Source: Paraburkholderia caffeinitolerans
GTDB taxonomy: Bacteria > Pseudomonadota > Gammaproteobacteria > Burkholderiales > Burkholderiaceae
DNA length: 64,000 nt
NCBI RefSeq assembly: GCF_902859945.1
Contig: NZ_CADIKL010000001.1
Coordinates: 186,001 to 250,000, forward strand
Direction of reading: 5' to 3'
Shown here: positions 33,199 through 43,567 of the stretch, piece after piece
How the letters are laid out: the number at the start of each line of letters is the position of its first letter
Position numbering within the stretch: position 1 is the stretch's first letter
Translations under genes and position numbers: made by a program
The notes under the pieces: generated by a model
Database searches by the model: none
Seen by the model: the letters and a program-made list of their open reading frames with translations, nothing else
Told to the model about the DNA's origin: nothing

Positions 33199-35142
33199 AT
33201 GAGCGCGTCCCTCTACCTCGGGCTAGGCTGGCTGCCGCCCGCACCCGACGACTTTACGCGGCGCTGCCGCGAAATTGCCGCATCCATCGCTGCATCGAAC
33301 GAGCCGGTTGGCGCGCAGATCGCGGCGCTTGCCCGGCATGCGCTCGACAGCAGCCAGTTGAACCGGCTCGCCGCGCTGATCGAGACCGTGCGCGAGAACG
33401 GACGCAGTCTCGAACCGCTCGTGCCGCTCACGCTCGGGCTCGTCTGCAACGCGACGAGCGATACGCTGCGCGCCGCGCTGGTGGCGAGCGCCGCGCGCCA
33501 CGGCTTCGCGCTGACCTGCGTGGGCACCGGCTACAACCAGGTGGTGCAGGACGCGCTGTCGCCCGATTCGGCGCTCAACCGCGCGCGGCCCGAGATCGTG
33601 CTGCTCGCGCTCGATCATCGCGCGCTGCCGTTGCAGCCGATGCCGGGCAACGAAGCGGCGAGCGCGCAGATGATCGAAGAAGCCGCCCAGCACATCGATC
33701 TCGTGGTGCGCGGCATTCGCCAGAACAGCGGCGCGGTGTGCATCGTGCAGACGCTCGCGCGTCCGCCCGAGACGCTGTTCGGCAGTCTCGACTACCGCAC
33801 GGCGGGCACCTGGCGCACCCTCTGCGAGGGCTTCAACCGGCGTCTTGCCGATGGCCTCGACGGATCGCCGAACCTGCTGCTCGACGTCGCCGGCATTGCC
33901 GAAACGGTCGGGCTTGCGACCTGGCACGACCCGGCCATGTGGAATCTCGCCAAGCTGCCGTTCAGCGACGACGCGCTGCCGCTCTACGCCGACCACGTGG
34001 GCCGCGTGATCGCGGCGTGGCGCGGCAAGAGCCGCCGCTGCCTGATTCTCGACCTCGACAACACGGTGTGGGGCGGCGTGATCGGCGACGACGGGCTCGA
34101 CAACATCCGCATCGCGGAAGGCGACGCGGTGGGCGAGGCGCATCGCAGCGTGCAGGCTGCGGCGCTCGCGCTGCGCGAGCGCGGCGTGGTGCTCGCGGTG
34201 TCGTCGAAGAACGACGACGACGTTGCGCGCGCACCGTTCCGCGAGCATCCCGAGATGCTGCTGCGCGAGGACCACATCGCCGTGTTCCAGGCGAACTGGC
34301 AGGACAAGGCTAGCAACATCACGGCGATCGCGGAGAACCTCGCGCTCGGCCTCGAATCGATGGCCTTCCTCGACGACAACCCGGCCGAGCGCGGGCTCGT
34401 GCGCGAGTTCACCTCGCAGGTCTGCGTGCCCGAAGTGGGCGACGATCCGGCGCTGTACGCGCGCACGCTGTTCGCTTCGGGCGCGTTCGAGGCCACGCTG
34501 TATTCCGACGAGGATCGCGCGCGCGCGAGCTTCTACCAGGCCAACGCGCGGCGCGTGGCGCTCCAGCAGCAGGCGGGCGATCTCGCGGCGTACCTGCGCT
34601 CGCTCGACATGGAGCTCACGTTCAAGCCGTTCGACTCGCAGGGCCGCGCGCGCATTGCGCAACTGATCGGCAAGTCGAATCAGTTCAACCTCACGACGCG
34701 GCGCTACTCCGAGGCCGAGGTGGAAGCGCTCGAACACGCCGCCGATTGCCTGACGCTGCAAGTGCGCCTCAAGGACGTGTTCGCCGACAACGGCATGATC
34801 AGCGTGATCGTGGCGCGGCTGCGCGAGGACGCGCTCGAGATCGACACGTGGCTGATGAGCTGCCGCGTGCTTGGACGCAAGGTGGAGCACGCGGTGCTGC
34901 AAAAGCTGTGTGCGTATGCGCAGGCGGTGGGCGCGCGCAGCATCGTCGGCGAGTATCGGCCCACGGCGCGCAACCGCATGGTCGAGCAGCATTACGCGAA
35001 CTTCGGCTTCGCGCTGCGCGAACGCGATGCCGATGGCCGCACGGTGTGGACACTCGATCCCACGCAGGGACCGGGGGAAGAACTGCCGATGCGCATCGTC
35101 GATTTGACGACTACGCCAGAGCGCGCGCTCGACGGCGTGTGA
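33199..35142 (+). CDS. FkbH-like HAD-IIIC family protein (glyceryl-carrier-protein-type loading enzyme)
   Basis: The 647-residue protein has three parts: an N-terminal SGNH-like region (about 1-270), a HAD domain with LDLDNTVWGG (Asp285, Asp287) and FLDDNPAERG, and a C-terminal GNAT-like region with LGRKVEHAVLQKL. FkbH proteins dephosphorylate 1,3-bisphosphoglycerate and place the glyceryl group on a carrier protein. The adjacent carrier protein gene, 10 bp upstream, is the expected partner. In polysaccharide loci these proteins could provide glyceryl or a derived acyl group. The substrate here is not proven. Confidence 0.87.
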   Translation: MSASLYLGLGWLPPAPDDFTRRCREIAASIAASNEPVGAQIAALARHALDSSQLNRLAALIETVRENGRSLEPLVPLTLGLVCNATSDTLRAALVASAARHGFALTCVGTGYNQVVQDALSPDSALNRARPEIVLLALDHRALPLQPMPGNEAASAQMIEEAAQHIDLVVRGIRQNSGAVCIVQTLARPPETLFGSLDYRTAGTWRTLCEGFNRRLADGLDGSPNLLLDVAGIAETVGLATWHDPAMWNLAKLPFSDDALPLYADHVGRVIAAWRGKSRRCLILDLDNTVWGGVIGDDGLDNIRIAEGDAVGEAHRSVQAAALALRERGVVLAVSSKNDDDVARAPFREHPEMLLREDHIAVFQANWQDKASNITAIAENLALGLESMAFLDDNPAERGLVREFTSQVCVPEVGDDPALYARTLFASGAFEATLYSDEDRARASFYQANARRVALQQQAGDLAAYLRSLDMELTFKPFDSQGRARIAQLIGKSNQFNLTTRRYSEAEVEALEHAADCLTLQVRLKDVFADNGMISVIVARLREDALEIDTWLMSCRVLGRKVEHAVLQKLCAYAQAVGARSIVGEYRPTARNRMVEQHYANFGFALRERDADGRTVWTLDPTQGPGEELPMRIVDLTTTPERALDGV

Positions 35143-35219
35143 ACGACGGCGTGTGAGCGTCGAGCGGGAGAGGGGGCTTGCGCGGTCGCGCGAGCGCCCA
35201 ACAGTACGGGGTTCAAGCC

Positions 35220-36311
35220 ATGAAAAAATTAGGCTCCATTCAGGTTCTACGCGCCATTGCGGCAGTCCTGGTCATCTTCTGCCACGGCGCCGGCGAAGTG
35301 GGCGGCAGCCACGCCGCGCTCGCGCCGGGCTTCTGGCCGCTCGTCAGCGCGAAAGGGCTGTTCGGCGTGGACCTCTTCTTCGTCGTCAGCGGCTTCGTGA
35401 TGATGTACATCATCTCGGGCAAGCGTTCGAGCGGCGTGACGGCGGCCCGCTTTCTCGGCGAGCGCATCGCGCGGATCGTGCCGCTCTACTGGGCGGTGAC
35501 GCTGCTATCGGTGCTGATCGGCCTCGTGCTGCCGGCGCTCAAGCACAAGAACGGCTATTCGGCGGACTACGTGCTGCGCTCGCTGCTGTTCGTGCCGTCG
35601 AGCAACCCCGTGACGGGCGCGCCGGAGCCGGTGCTCGGGCTCGGCTGGACGCTGAACTACGAAATGTTCTTCTATGTCGTCATTTCGATCGTGCTGCTGC
35701 TCGGCGTGAAGCGCGTGTTCGCGGCGGTGCTGGCGATCTTCGTTTCGCTCGTCGCGCTAGGCATCTGGTTCGATCCCGCCGCCGTCATCCTGAAGAGCTG
35801 GACCCATACGATCATTCTGGAGTTCGCCTTCGGCGCGATGATGGCCGAGGCGAGGTTGTCAGGATTCCGAATCGGATCGCTCGCGCAGATCGTGCTGGTA
35901 ATGGCGGGCATTGCGGGCTGGCTGTGTTTCGGCGCGCCCTCGGACGGCGTGATGGCCTTGCGTGGATTCGAGTGGGGGCTGCCTGCCGCCGCGATATTCG
36001 CAGGCGTGGTGATGGGCCGCCGTGAAGTTGCATACCCCAAGCTGCTGCTGTTGATCGGCGATGCTTCGTATAGCCTCTACCTGACCCATCTGTTCGTGAT
36101 GCGGCTCTGCTCGCTGTTGGTGTTTCATCTGCCGATCAGCCCTGAGTTGCGCGTGGTCGTGTTCTTCCTCGTCTTCCCGTGTGCGGCGATCGGGTTCTCC
36201 ATCCTTTCGTACCGCAAGTTCGAGATGCCGACGCTGCGGATCGGCCGGCAGCTTCTCGAGTCGCGCTTGAGCAAGGCAAGCCTGGCCGAGAGCGCGTCGA
36301 GCGGAGGGTAG
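35220..36311 (+). CDS. OafA/ExoZ-type acyltransferase (acyltransferase family 3)
   Basis: This 363-residue membrane protein opens with IQVLRAIAAVLVIFCHGAGE, the conserved Arg and His pattern of the family, and continues with about ten spans. It is the second enzyme of this type in the locus, after 27007-28137. It most likely O-acylates an EPS sugar. The ATG at 35220 is chosen because the conserved first span begins right after it. It is the last gene on the plus strand before a strong hairpin at 36363. Confidence 0.9.
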   Translation: MKKLGSIQVLRAIAAVLVIFCHGAGEVGGSHAALAPGFWPLVSAKGLFGVDLFFVVSGFVMMYIISGKRSSGVTAARFLGERIARIVPLYWAVTLLSVLIGLVLPALKHKNGYSADYVLRSLLFVPSSNPVTGAPEPVLGLGWTLNYEMFFYVVISIVLLLGVKRVFAAVLAIFVSLVALGIWFDPAAVILKSWTHTIILEFAFGAMMAEARLSGFRIGSLAQIVLVMAGIAGWLCFGAPSDGVMALRGFEWGLPAAAIFAGVVMGRREVAYPKLLLLIGDASYSLYLTHLFVMRLCSLLVFHLPISPELRVVVFFLVFPCAAIGFSILSYRKFEMPTLRIGRQLLESRLSKASLAESASSGG

Positions 36312-36362
36312 TTTCCCGGCCGCGCGCGATCCGGTACGTCGCGGCCGCAGCGAATCCACAGC

Positions 36363-36390
36363 GCAGCCCCAATGAATTTATTGGGGCTGC
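36363..36390 (+). terminator. Hairpin closing the EPS locus (possible terminator)
   Basis: A perfect 11-bp stem (GCAGCCCCAAT with ATTGGGGCTGC) encloses a 6-base loop, 52 bp after the acyltransferase stop. There is no strong run of T after the stem, so it may act as a factor-assisted terminator or a transcript 3' stabiliser rather than a classic intrinsic terminator. Confidence 0.6.
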
Positions 36391-36553
36391 CTGACTATTG
36401 ACTATTCGTACAAAAGAGACGACGGTGTCAGTCTCGATTCAGGTTCGCTGTTGTCCCGGTCAGATCCCATCTCATAGCGCATTTCCTGACAAACTGTTTT
36501 CAGTGTCTTGGGGCGGGGCAATCTCGTCACGACACTCGGGTGGAGGCGACGAA

Positions 36554-38293
36554 ATGAAACCGGCTGCTTCTACGGAGTCCCGTCCGCGCCGCCTGCCATT
36601 CCTGCAGGGCGTGTTGCCCATCAATCCCGCCCAGTTGCCGCACGACATCATTGCCGGCATCACGCTCGCCGCGCTCGGCATTCCCGAGGTGATGGGGTAC
36701 ACGAAGATTTCCGGCACGCCCACCGTGACCGGCCTCTATACGATATTGCTGCCGCTGATCGCATTCGCGGTGCTGGGTGCGTCGCGCCAACTGGTGGTCG
36801 CGGCGGATTCCGCAACCGCCGCCATTCTTGCGGGCGAGCTTACGGCCGTCGCTTCGTTGGGAAGTCCAGAGTATGTCGGGCTCACCAGCACGGTTGCGCT
36901 CACCGTTGCCGTGATGCTGGTGATCGCGCGGGTTTTCCGGCTGGGGTTTCTGGCCGATTTTCTTTCCCGCAGCGCACTGATCGGCTTCCTGACCGGCGTG
37001 GGCGTGCAGGTCGCCGCCGGCGAACTCTCCGGGCTGATCGGCCTTCCAAAGCAGGGGCATGGCCCGATCATGCAGATCGTGTCGGCGTTCGAGCGCATCC
37101 CCGTAGCGCACCTTGCGACCACGGCGCTTTCGTTTGCCGTGCTGGCGGTGATCATCGGATGCAAGCGCTTTGTACCGCGCGCGCCCGGTGCGCTGATCGC
37201 CGTGATCGGGTCGATTCTCGCGAGCGGGTTTTTCAATTTCGCGGGGCGCGGCATCGCGGTAACCGGCGAAGTGCCAGGCGGCCTGCCGACGCTGTTCCTG
37301 CCGCACCTGCCGGTGGACGATATCAATCAGGTGCTGGCGACGGCCGCCTCGTGTTTCATCGTCATCATTGCGCAGAGCGCGGCCACCGCGCGCGCCTATG
37401 CCAACCGCTACAACGAGAAGGGCGACGACAACGCGGACCTCATCGGGCTCGCAGCCGCGAACGCGGCCGCTGCGTTCACGGGAACCTTCGTCGTGAACGG
37501 CAGCCCGACCAAGACCGAGATGGTCGACGATGCGGGCGGCCGCACCCAGATCGCGCATCTGACGACGGCGGTCATCGTGCTGCTGGTGCTGCTGTTCCTC
37601 ACGCGGCCGCTGAGCCTGCTGCCTGCCGCCGTGTTGTCGGCGATCGTCTTCATGATCGGCGTAAAGCTGATCGACGTGAAAGGCATGGCCGAACTATTTC
37701 GCATGCAGAAGGACGAACTGGTGGTCGCCTTGCTGACGGCGGGCGTGGTCGTGTTCGTCGACGTGATGCATGGCATTCTCGCGGCCGTGGTGTTGTCGCT
37801 GATCGCCCATGCGCGGCATAGCTACCGCCTGCATACGCACGTGCTCACGCGCAATCCCGCCGGTCACTGGGTTCCGCATCGCGTCGAACCGAATCTGTAC
37901 GCGGTGCCCGGCATCGTCGTCTACCGGTTCGAGGCCGACTTGTTCTATGCGAATACCGGGCGCTTCACCGAGGAGGTGCTGACGCTCGTGAACGAAGCGG
38001 ATCAGGTGCTGCGCTGGGTGGTGATCGACGCGTCGGTGATCAACAACATCGACTACACGGGAGGCAAGGCGTTGATCCAGGTGGGCGAGGAACTCGACCG
38101 GCGCGGCGTTGGCATCGCGGCCGTCGCGCTTCCAACGGGCGTGCGTAGTGAGATCGAGCGCTACAAGGCGCTGCGGGCGCGAGGCGCGCATCGCGAGATC
38201 TTTGCAACGGTCGACGCCGCGATCGACGCGCTCCACAACGTCGCGCCGACCACATCCGCCGCCTCGCCCGACGAGACGAAAAAACCAGGCTGA
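36554..38293 (+). CDS. SulP family inorganic anion transporter with STAS domain
   Basis: The 579-residue protein has the SulP layout: N-terminal PFLQGVLPINPAQLPHDIIAGITLAALGIPEVMGY, about 12-14 spans, then a cytoplasmic STAS domain from about residue 440 with VVIDASVINNIDYTGGKAL. It probably imports sulfate or another anion such as bicarbonate across the inner membrane; the substrate cannot be chosen from sequence. The ATG at 36554 follows GGAGGCGACGAA. The DUF2252 gene lies 29 bp downstream and is likely co-transcribed. Confidence 0.9.
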   Translation: MKPAASTESRPRRLPFLQGVLPINPAQLPHDIIAGITLAALGIPEVMGYTKISGTPTVTGLYTILLPLIAFAVLGASRQLVVAADSATAAILAGELTAVASLGSPEYVGLTSTVALTVAVMLVIARVFRLGFLADFLSRSALIGFLTGVGVQVAAGELSGLIGLPKQGHGPIMQIVSAFERIPVAHLATTALSFAVLAVIIGCKRFVPRAPGALIAVIGSILASGFFNFAGRGIAVTGEVPGGLPTLFLPHLPVDDINQVLATAASCFIVIIAQSAATARAYANRYNEKGDDNADLIGLAAANAAAAFTGTFVVNGSPTKTEMVDDAGGRTQIAHLTTAVIVLLVLLFLTRPLSLLPAAVLSAIVFMIGVKLIDVKGMAELFRMQKDELVVALLTAGVVVFVDVMHGILAAVVLSLIAHARHSYRLHTHVLTRNPAGHWVPHRVEPNLYAVPGIVVYRFEADLFYANTGRFTEEVLTLVNEADQVLRWVVIDASVINNIDYTGGKALIQVGEELDRRGVGIAAVALPTGVRSEIERYKALRARGAHREIFATVDAAIDALHNVAPTTSAASPDETKKPG

Positions 38294-38322
38294 AGCCAAT
38301 GAACCGGAACTGGAGATGAAGC

Positions 38323-39783
38323 GTGCCTGAAACTGCCGCAGATAAGCGCAATGAACCCGCGAAGGAAGCGGTGAAGGAGCCTGCTGGTCCCGTGATTGCG
38401 CAGGAAGATCCGTCCATGCTGTTTGGCGGGCGTGGCTCGCTGGCGTCTCGAATCGAGCGCGGCAAGGCGGCGCGCAAAATGGCGCCGCGCGCGAAGCTGG
38501 CGGAGTGCCGGCTCGACGATCGGGATCCGCTCGCGCTGCTCGATGCGTCCAACGTGGGCCGCGTGCCGGAGCTGATACCGATTCGCTATGGGCGCATGGT
38601 GGCGAATCCGTTTGCGTTCTATCGCGGCGCGGCGCCGCTGATGGCCTACGACCTCTCGAAGTTGCCGCATTCCGGCGTGAACGTGCAGCTAGGCGGCGAT
38701 GCGCACTTGGCGAACTTCGGACTGTTCGCGAGCCCGGAGCGGCGCATTCTGTTCGGCCCCAACGACTTCGACGAAACGCTGCCTGGCCCGTTCGACTGGG
38801 ATATGCGCAGGCTGGCGGCCTCGTTCGTGATCGCGGCGCGCGAACGCGGATTTGCGACGCGCGACCAGCGCGCCGTGGTGCAGCGGCTCTGCGAGACGTT
38901 CCGGCAACAGATCGCCCGGTTTAGCCAGATGGATACGCTCGACGTCTGGTACTACCAGTTCAGGGCCACGAGCATGCTGGCGATTGCCGATACGATGGAG
39001 GAAAAACAGAAAGAACTGGCGGTGATCGAGAAGGCGCGGCTGCAGTCGTCGCGTTCCGTGATGGGCCATGCCACCGAGATCGTCAACGGCAAGCTGCGCA
39101 TCAAGGACGTGCCGCCGCTCGTGTATCACGTTCCATTGGCGAGCGCGCACGACCAAAAGCAGTATGAGGCGCAGGTCCGGCGTTTCTTTGCCGACTACCG
39201 TTTGACGCTGCCCGACGACCGGCGCGCATTGTTCGATCGCTATGAACTGGTGGATGTGGCCATTCGCGTCGTGGGCGTGGGCTCCGTGGGGACGCGGTGC
39301 TATCAGGCGCTTTTCATGGCCGATGGAGAGTGTCCGCTGTTCCTTCAATTGAAGGAGGCGCGCGCTTCGGTGCTGGAGGGGTATGTGCCGCCGAGCCGTT
39401 TTCCGAACCACGGCCAGCGTGTGGTGAACGGCCAGCGCCTGCTGCAGTCGGCCAGCGACATTTTCCTCGGGTGGTCGAAGATGCGGCACACGGGAAACGA
39501 CTTCTACGTACGCCAGTTGCGCGACATGAAGGGCGCATTCGATTTCGCCGCGTTCGATGTCGAGGATCTCAGCGAATATGCGGTCTCCTGTGCGCATGCG
39601 CTGGCCCATTCGATGGCCAAGGCGGGCGATCCGGCACTCCTGTGCGGATATATCGGCAAGTCGAGTGCATTCGATGACGCCATCGAGCGATTCGCGCTCG
39701 CTTATGCCGACCGGAATGAGGCCGACTGGGAGGTTTTGAAGGCGGCGGTTAAATCGGGACGCATCCAGGTCATTCGTCAGTGA
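38323..39783 (+). CDS. DUF2252 domain-containing protein
   Basis: This 486-residue protein is a DUF2252 member, with the features RYGRMVANPFAFYRGAAPLM, GGDAHLANFGLFASPE and NDFDETLPGPFDWDMRRLA. The family is distantly kinase-like (aminoglycoside-phosphotransferase fold): GDAHLANFG resembles a catalytic loop and NDFDE a metal site. The activity is unknown. Translation starts at a GTG (38323) with GGAGATGAA upstream. It directly follows the SulP gene. Confidence 0.85.
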   Translation: MPETAADKRNEPAKEAVKEPAGPVIAQEDPSMLFGGRGSLASRIERGKAARKMAPRAKLAECRLDDRDPLALLDASNVGRVPELIPIRYGRMVANPFAFYRGAAPLMAYDLSKLPHSGVNVQLGGDAHLANFGLFASPERRILFGPNDFDETLPGPFDWDMRRLAASFVIAARERGFATRDQRAVVQRLCETFRQQIARFSQMDTLDVWYYQFRATSMLAIADTMEEKQKELAVIEKARLQSSRSVMGHATEIVNGKLRIKDVPPLVYHVPLASAHDQKQYEAQVRRFFADYRLTLPDDRRALFDRYELVDVAIRVVGVGSVGTRCYQALFMADGECPLFLQLKEARASVLEGYVPPSRFPNHGQRVVNGQRLLQSASDIFLGWSKMRHTGNDFYVRQLRDMKGAFDFAAFDVEDLSEYAVSCAHALAHSMAKAGDPALLCGYIGKSSAFDDAIERFALAYADRNEADWEVLKAAVKSGRIQVIRQ

Positions 39784-40101
39784 GGCTGGAGTGCCATTGC
39801 CGTGCGCACCGGAATTTGATCCAAACCTTAATATTTGCGCAATGTTTACGGGAATCCCCTGGGACGCAGCGGGAGATTGGGGCGCGAGCCGAAAGTCGCG
39901 GCAGCCCGCCATGGGTTTGCCCTCATCAGAAGATCCGCAGAGCAGCGAGGGGTCGATATAAGTAGTTGTTTTTTAATGATAAATCGACCTTGATTTCGCG
40001 GCTTTCGCCCGTTCGGCAAGCTCAAGTCCGGGTGGCCGGGGTTCAAAATTGGGCGCATCCCGGCCCCAACGACACCCGAAAAAAACCTATCCGGCCCGTT
40101 C
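39784..40101. other. Gap upstream of the groESL promoter
   Basis: This stretch between the DUF2252 gene and the groESL promoter has no credible gene. It contains two weak inverted repeats: GGTCGAT/ATCGACC at 39951-39989 with an AT-rich loop holding a T run, and GGCCGGG/CCCGGCC at 40034-40065. Either could form a terminator-like structure for the upstream unit, but both loops are long. Confidence 0.4.
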
Positions 40102-40130
40102 TTGAATTTGTCATTCCCCGTCCATATAAT
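40102..40130 (+). promoter_or_regulatory. Sigma-70 promoter of groESL
   Basis: A TTGAAT -35 box at 40102-40107 and a consensus TATAAT -10 box at 40125-40130 are separated by the optimal 17 bp. The last base of the -10 box is also the first base of the CIRCE operator, so repressor binding would block the start site. Confidence 0.88.
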
Positions 40131-40156
40131 TAGCACTCACCGCATGAGAGTGCTAA
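40130..40156. promoter_or_regulatory. CIRCE operator (HrcA-binding site)
   Basis: The sequence is TTAGCACTC, nine bases, GAGTGCTAA, a perfect match to the CIRCE element. HrcA represses chaperonin operons through this site, and heat stress relieves the repression. It overlaps the -10 region of the groESL promoter and lies about 95 bp before groES. Confidence 0.95.
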
Positions 40157-40249
40157 CAACTCTGGTGCCATACATCGCTGGCTGGCGGTTGTCGTCAGCC
40201 AGGTTTTCTTGAGTCTCTTCAAGTCCCAATCAAGATAGAGGATCTATCC

Positions 40250-40540
40250 ATGAACCTTCGTCCTTTGCATGATCGCGTGATCGTCAAGCGCCTGGATCAA
40301 GAAACCAAGACCGCTTCGGGCATCGTGATCCCGGACGCAGCGGCAGAAAAGCCGGATCAAGGTGAAGTCCTGGCCATCGGCCCGGGCAAGCGCGACGACA
40401 AGGGCGCCCTGATCGCGCTCGACGTCAAGGTCGGCGACCGCGTCCTGTTCGGCAAGTACGCAGGCCAGACCGTCAAGGTCGACGGCAACGAACTGCTCGT
40501 GATGCGCGAAGAAGACATCATGGCCGTGGTGAACAAGTAA
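40250..40540 (+). CDS. groES: Co-chaperonin GroES
   Basis: This 96-residue protein is full-length GroES. It starts [16 protein letters not shown], and the mobile loop around [19 protein letters not shown] binds GroEL. A seven-subunit ring caps the GroEL cavity to fold proteins in the cytoplasm. groEL follows after 44 bp in the same operon under CIRCE/HrcA control. Confidence 0.98.
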   Translation: MNLRPLHDRVIVKRLDQETKTASGIVIPDAAAEKPDQGEVLAIGPGKRDDKGALIALDVKVGDRVLFGKYAGQTVKVDGNELLVMREEDIMAVVNK

Positions 40541-40581
40541 GTTCAGACCACCGCTTATTCATCAAGAATTCAAGGAGTTAG

Positions 40582-42225
<1,644 letters not shown>

Positions 42226-42298
42226 TTGCGGCGTTAGCCGGAATTACGTTGACGTGCAGGGGACGCGCCGTGAGGTGCGTTTCCCAAGCCCGAAAAGA

Positions 42299-42327
42299 AA
42301 AACCCGCAGCGATGCGGGTTTTTTTTT
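42299..42327 (+). terminator. Intrinsic terminator of groESL
   Basis: The stem CCCGCA/TGCGGG with loop GCGA, extended by A-T pairs, is followed by nine T residues. It lies about 75 bp after the groEL stop and is a textbook Rho-independent terminator. Confidence 0.92.
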
Positions 42328-42665
42328 GTCCATCGTCTGTGCATTTGGAGGCGCTTCTTTGCCTCTGGCGCCGCGTATTTGATTGCACCCATGTCGCCGG
42401 GCGTTGCGGTGTCGAGTCTTAATGGGGGAGGATCAAAGGCGCTGAGTGCCGCCCGGGAACGTTATACTCTCGCAAGTCCGCCAATCTGGCCGGAGCGGCG
42501 GACAGCGTTTGGATATGGGATCCCTTCGCGGGGATAAATCGGAGCCGGCCGGCCCTCGCGGTAGCGAATGCGCTTGCCGAGTCGAGGATGCCGCTCATGG
42601 GACGCTCGTCAGGCGTCTCATGCCGAGGTGGCAGCAACGGCGTCCGATGGCATTTGACATTACCA
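42328..42665. other. Gap between groEL terminator and GT9 gene
   Basis: No convincing gene is visible here. A TATACT box at about 42463 could be a -10 element for the downstream glycosyltransferase genes, but no good -35 partner is seen. An inverted repeat (GTCCGCC at 42476-42482, GGCGGAC at 42497-42503) follows and could fold in the leader transcript. Confidence 0.4.
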
Positions 42666-43556
42666 ATGAAAATTCAGACGAATAGCAGCGTCGCGGTCGT
42701 ACTGCCACCGCCGATCGGTGACAGCCTCATTGGCATGGTCCTCGTGAACAATCTGGTTCGGAACGGCTACCAGCCGGTCGTGTTCGGCTGGGTGGCGGAG
42801 CAACTCGCCGACTGGTTTCCCTGGGTACGCGTGGGCCACTTCACCGATCACGCTGGCGCGTTCGAGACGGTGATCGAGTTGCGTGCAACCGCAAAGGGGC
42901 CGACGCTTGCGCGCTCGGGCAAGACGCTGTGTCTGGCAGACCTGCCCGCCTACCACGGGCCAAAGCACCACATGGTAGACCGCATTGTCGACATTGCCTG
43001 CCACACTTTCGAGCTGCAAGACGTTACGCGTTCGAATGGATTGACCCTGCCGCCGGATGTGGTCCGCGGCGGCGCCGCGAATCGCGTCGTGATTCACCCG
43101 ACAGGCAGCCACCCCGAAAAAATGTGGAGCCGCGAGAAGTTTCTCGCGCTGGCTTGCTCGCTCGAGCGCCTCGGCCTGCAACCGAGCTTTCTCGTTGCGC
43201 CCAATGAGTTCGATGCGTGGCGGGGTATCGCGGCGAATGGGCACGAAGTGAACGCGCTCGAATTGGGCGCCGTTGCGAGATGGATTGCGGAATCGGGCTG
43301 GTTTATCGGCAATGATTCGGGTCTCGGCCACCTTGCATCATCGATCGGCGTGCCGACGCTCACGTTGTTCATGCGCCGTGGTCTTGCTCGGTCCTGGCGT
43401 CCTGGCTGGGGGCCCGGCGAAATTGTCCTGCCGCTCAACGTAGTGCCGTCGGGCAAGCTCAAGGAGCGGTTGTGGAAGCAACTGCTTTCTGTTCGACGTG
43501 TGATGTCGGGGTTTCACACACTCCGGAATTCGAATTCGACGGCCCTGTTTCGCTGA
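42666..43556 (+). CDS. Glycosyltransferase family 9 protein (LPS heptosyltransferase-like)
   Basis: The 296-residue protein resembles family 9 transferases. VVLPPPIGDSLIGMVLVNNL aligns with the N-terminal signature, VIHPTGSHPEKMWSREKFLAL lies in the middle, and IGNDSGLGHLASSIGVPTLTLF is the donor site. It is shorter than usual heptosyltransferases (about 340). The start is the ATG at 42666. It is followed after 11 bp by an O-antigen-ligase-like gene, so a role in finishing the LPS core is likely. This is the second GT9 gene in the window. Confidence 0.82.
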   Translation: MKIQTNSSVAVVLPPPIGDSLIGMVLVNNLVRNGYQPVVFGWVAEQLADWFPWVRVGHFTDHAGAFETVIELRATAKGPTLARSGKTLCLADLPAYHGPKHHMVDRIVDIACHTFELQDVTRSNGLTLPPDVVRGGAANRVVIHPTGSHPEKMWSREKFLALACSLERLGLQPSFLVAPNEFDAWRGIAANGHEVNALELGAVARWIAESGWFIGNDSGLGHLASSIGVPTLTLFMRRGLARSWRPGWGPGEIVLPLNVVPSGKLKERLWKQLLSVRRVMSGFHTLRNSNSTALFR

Positions 43557-43567
43557 TTCCGATAAAC

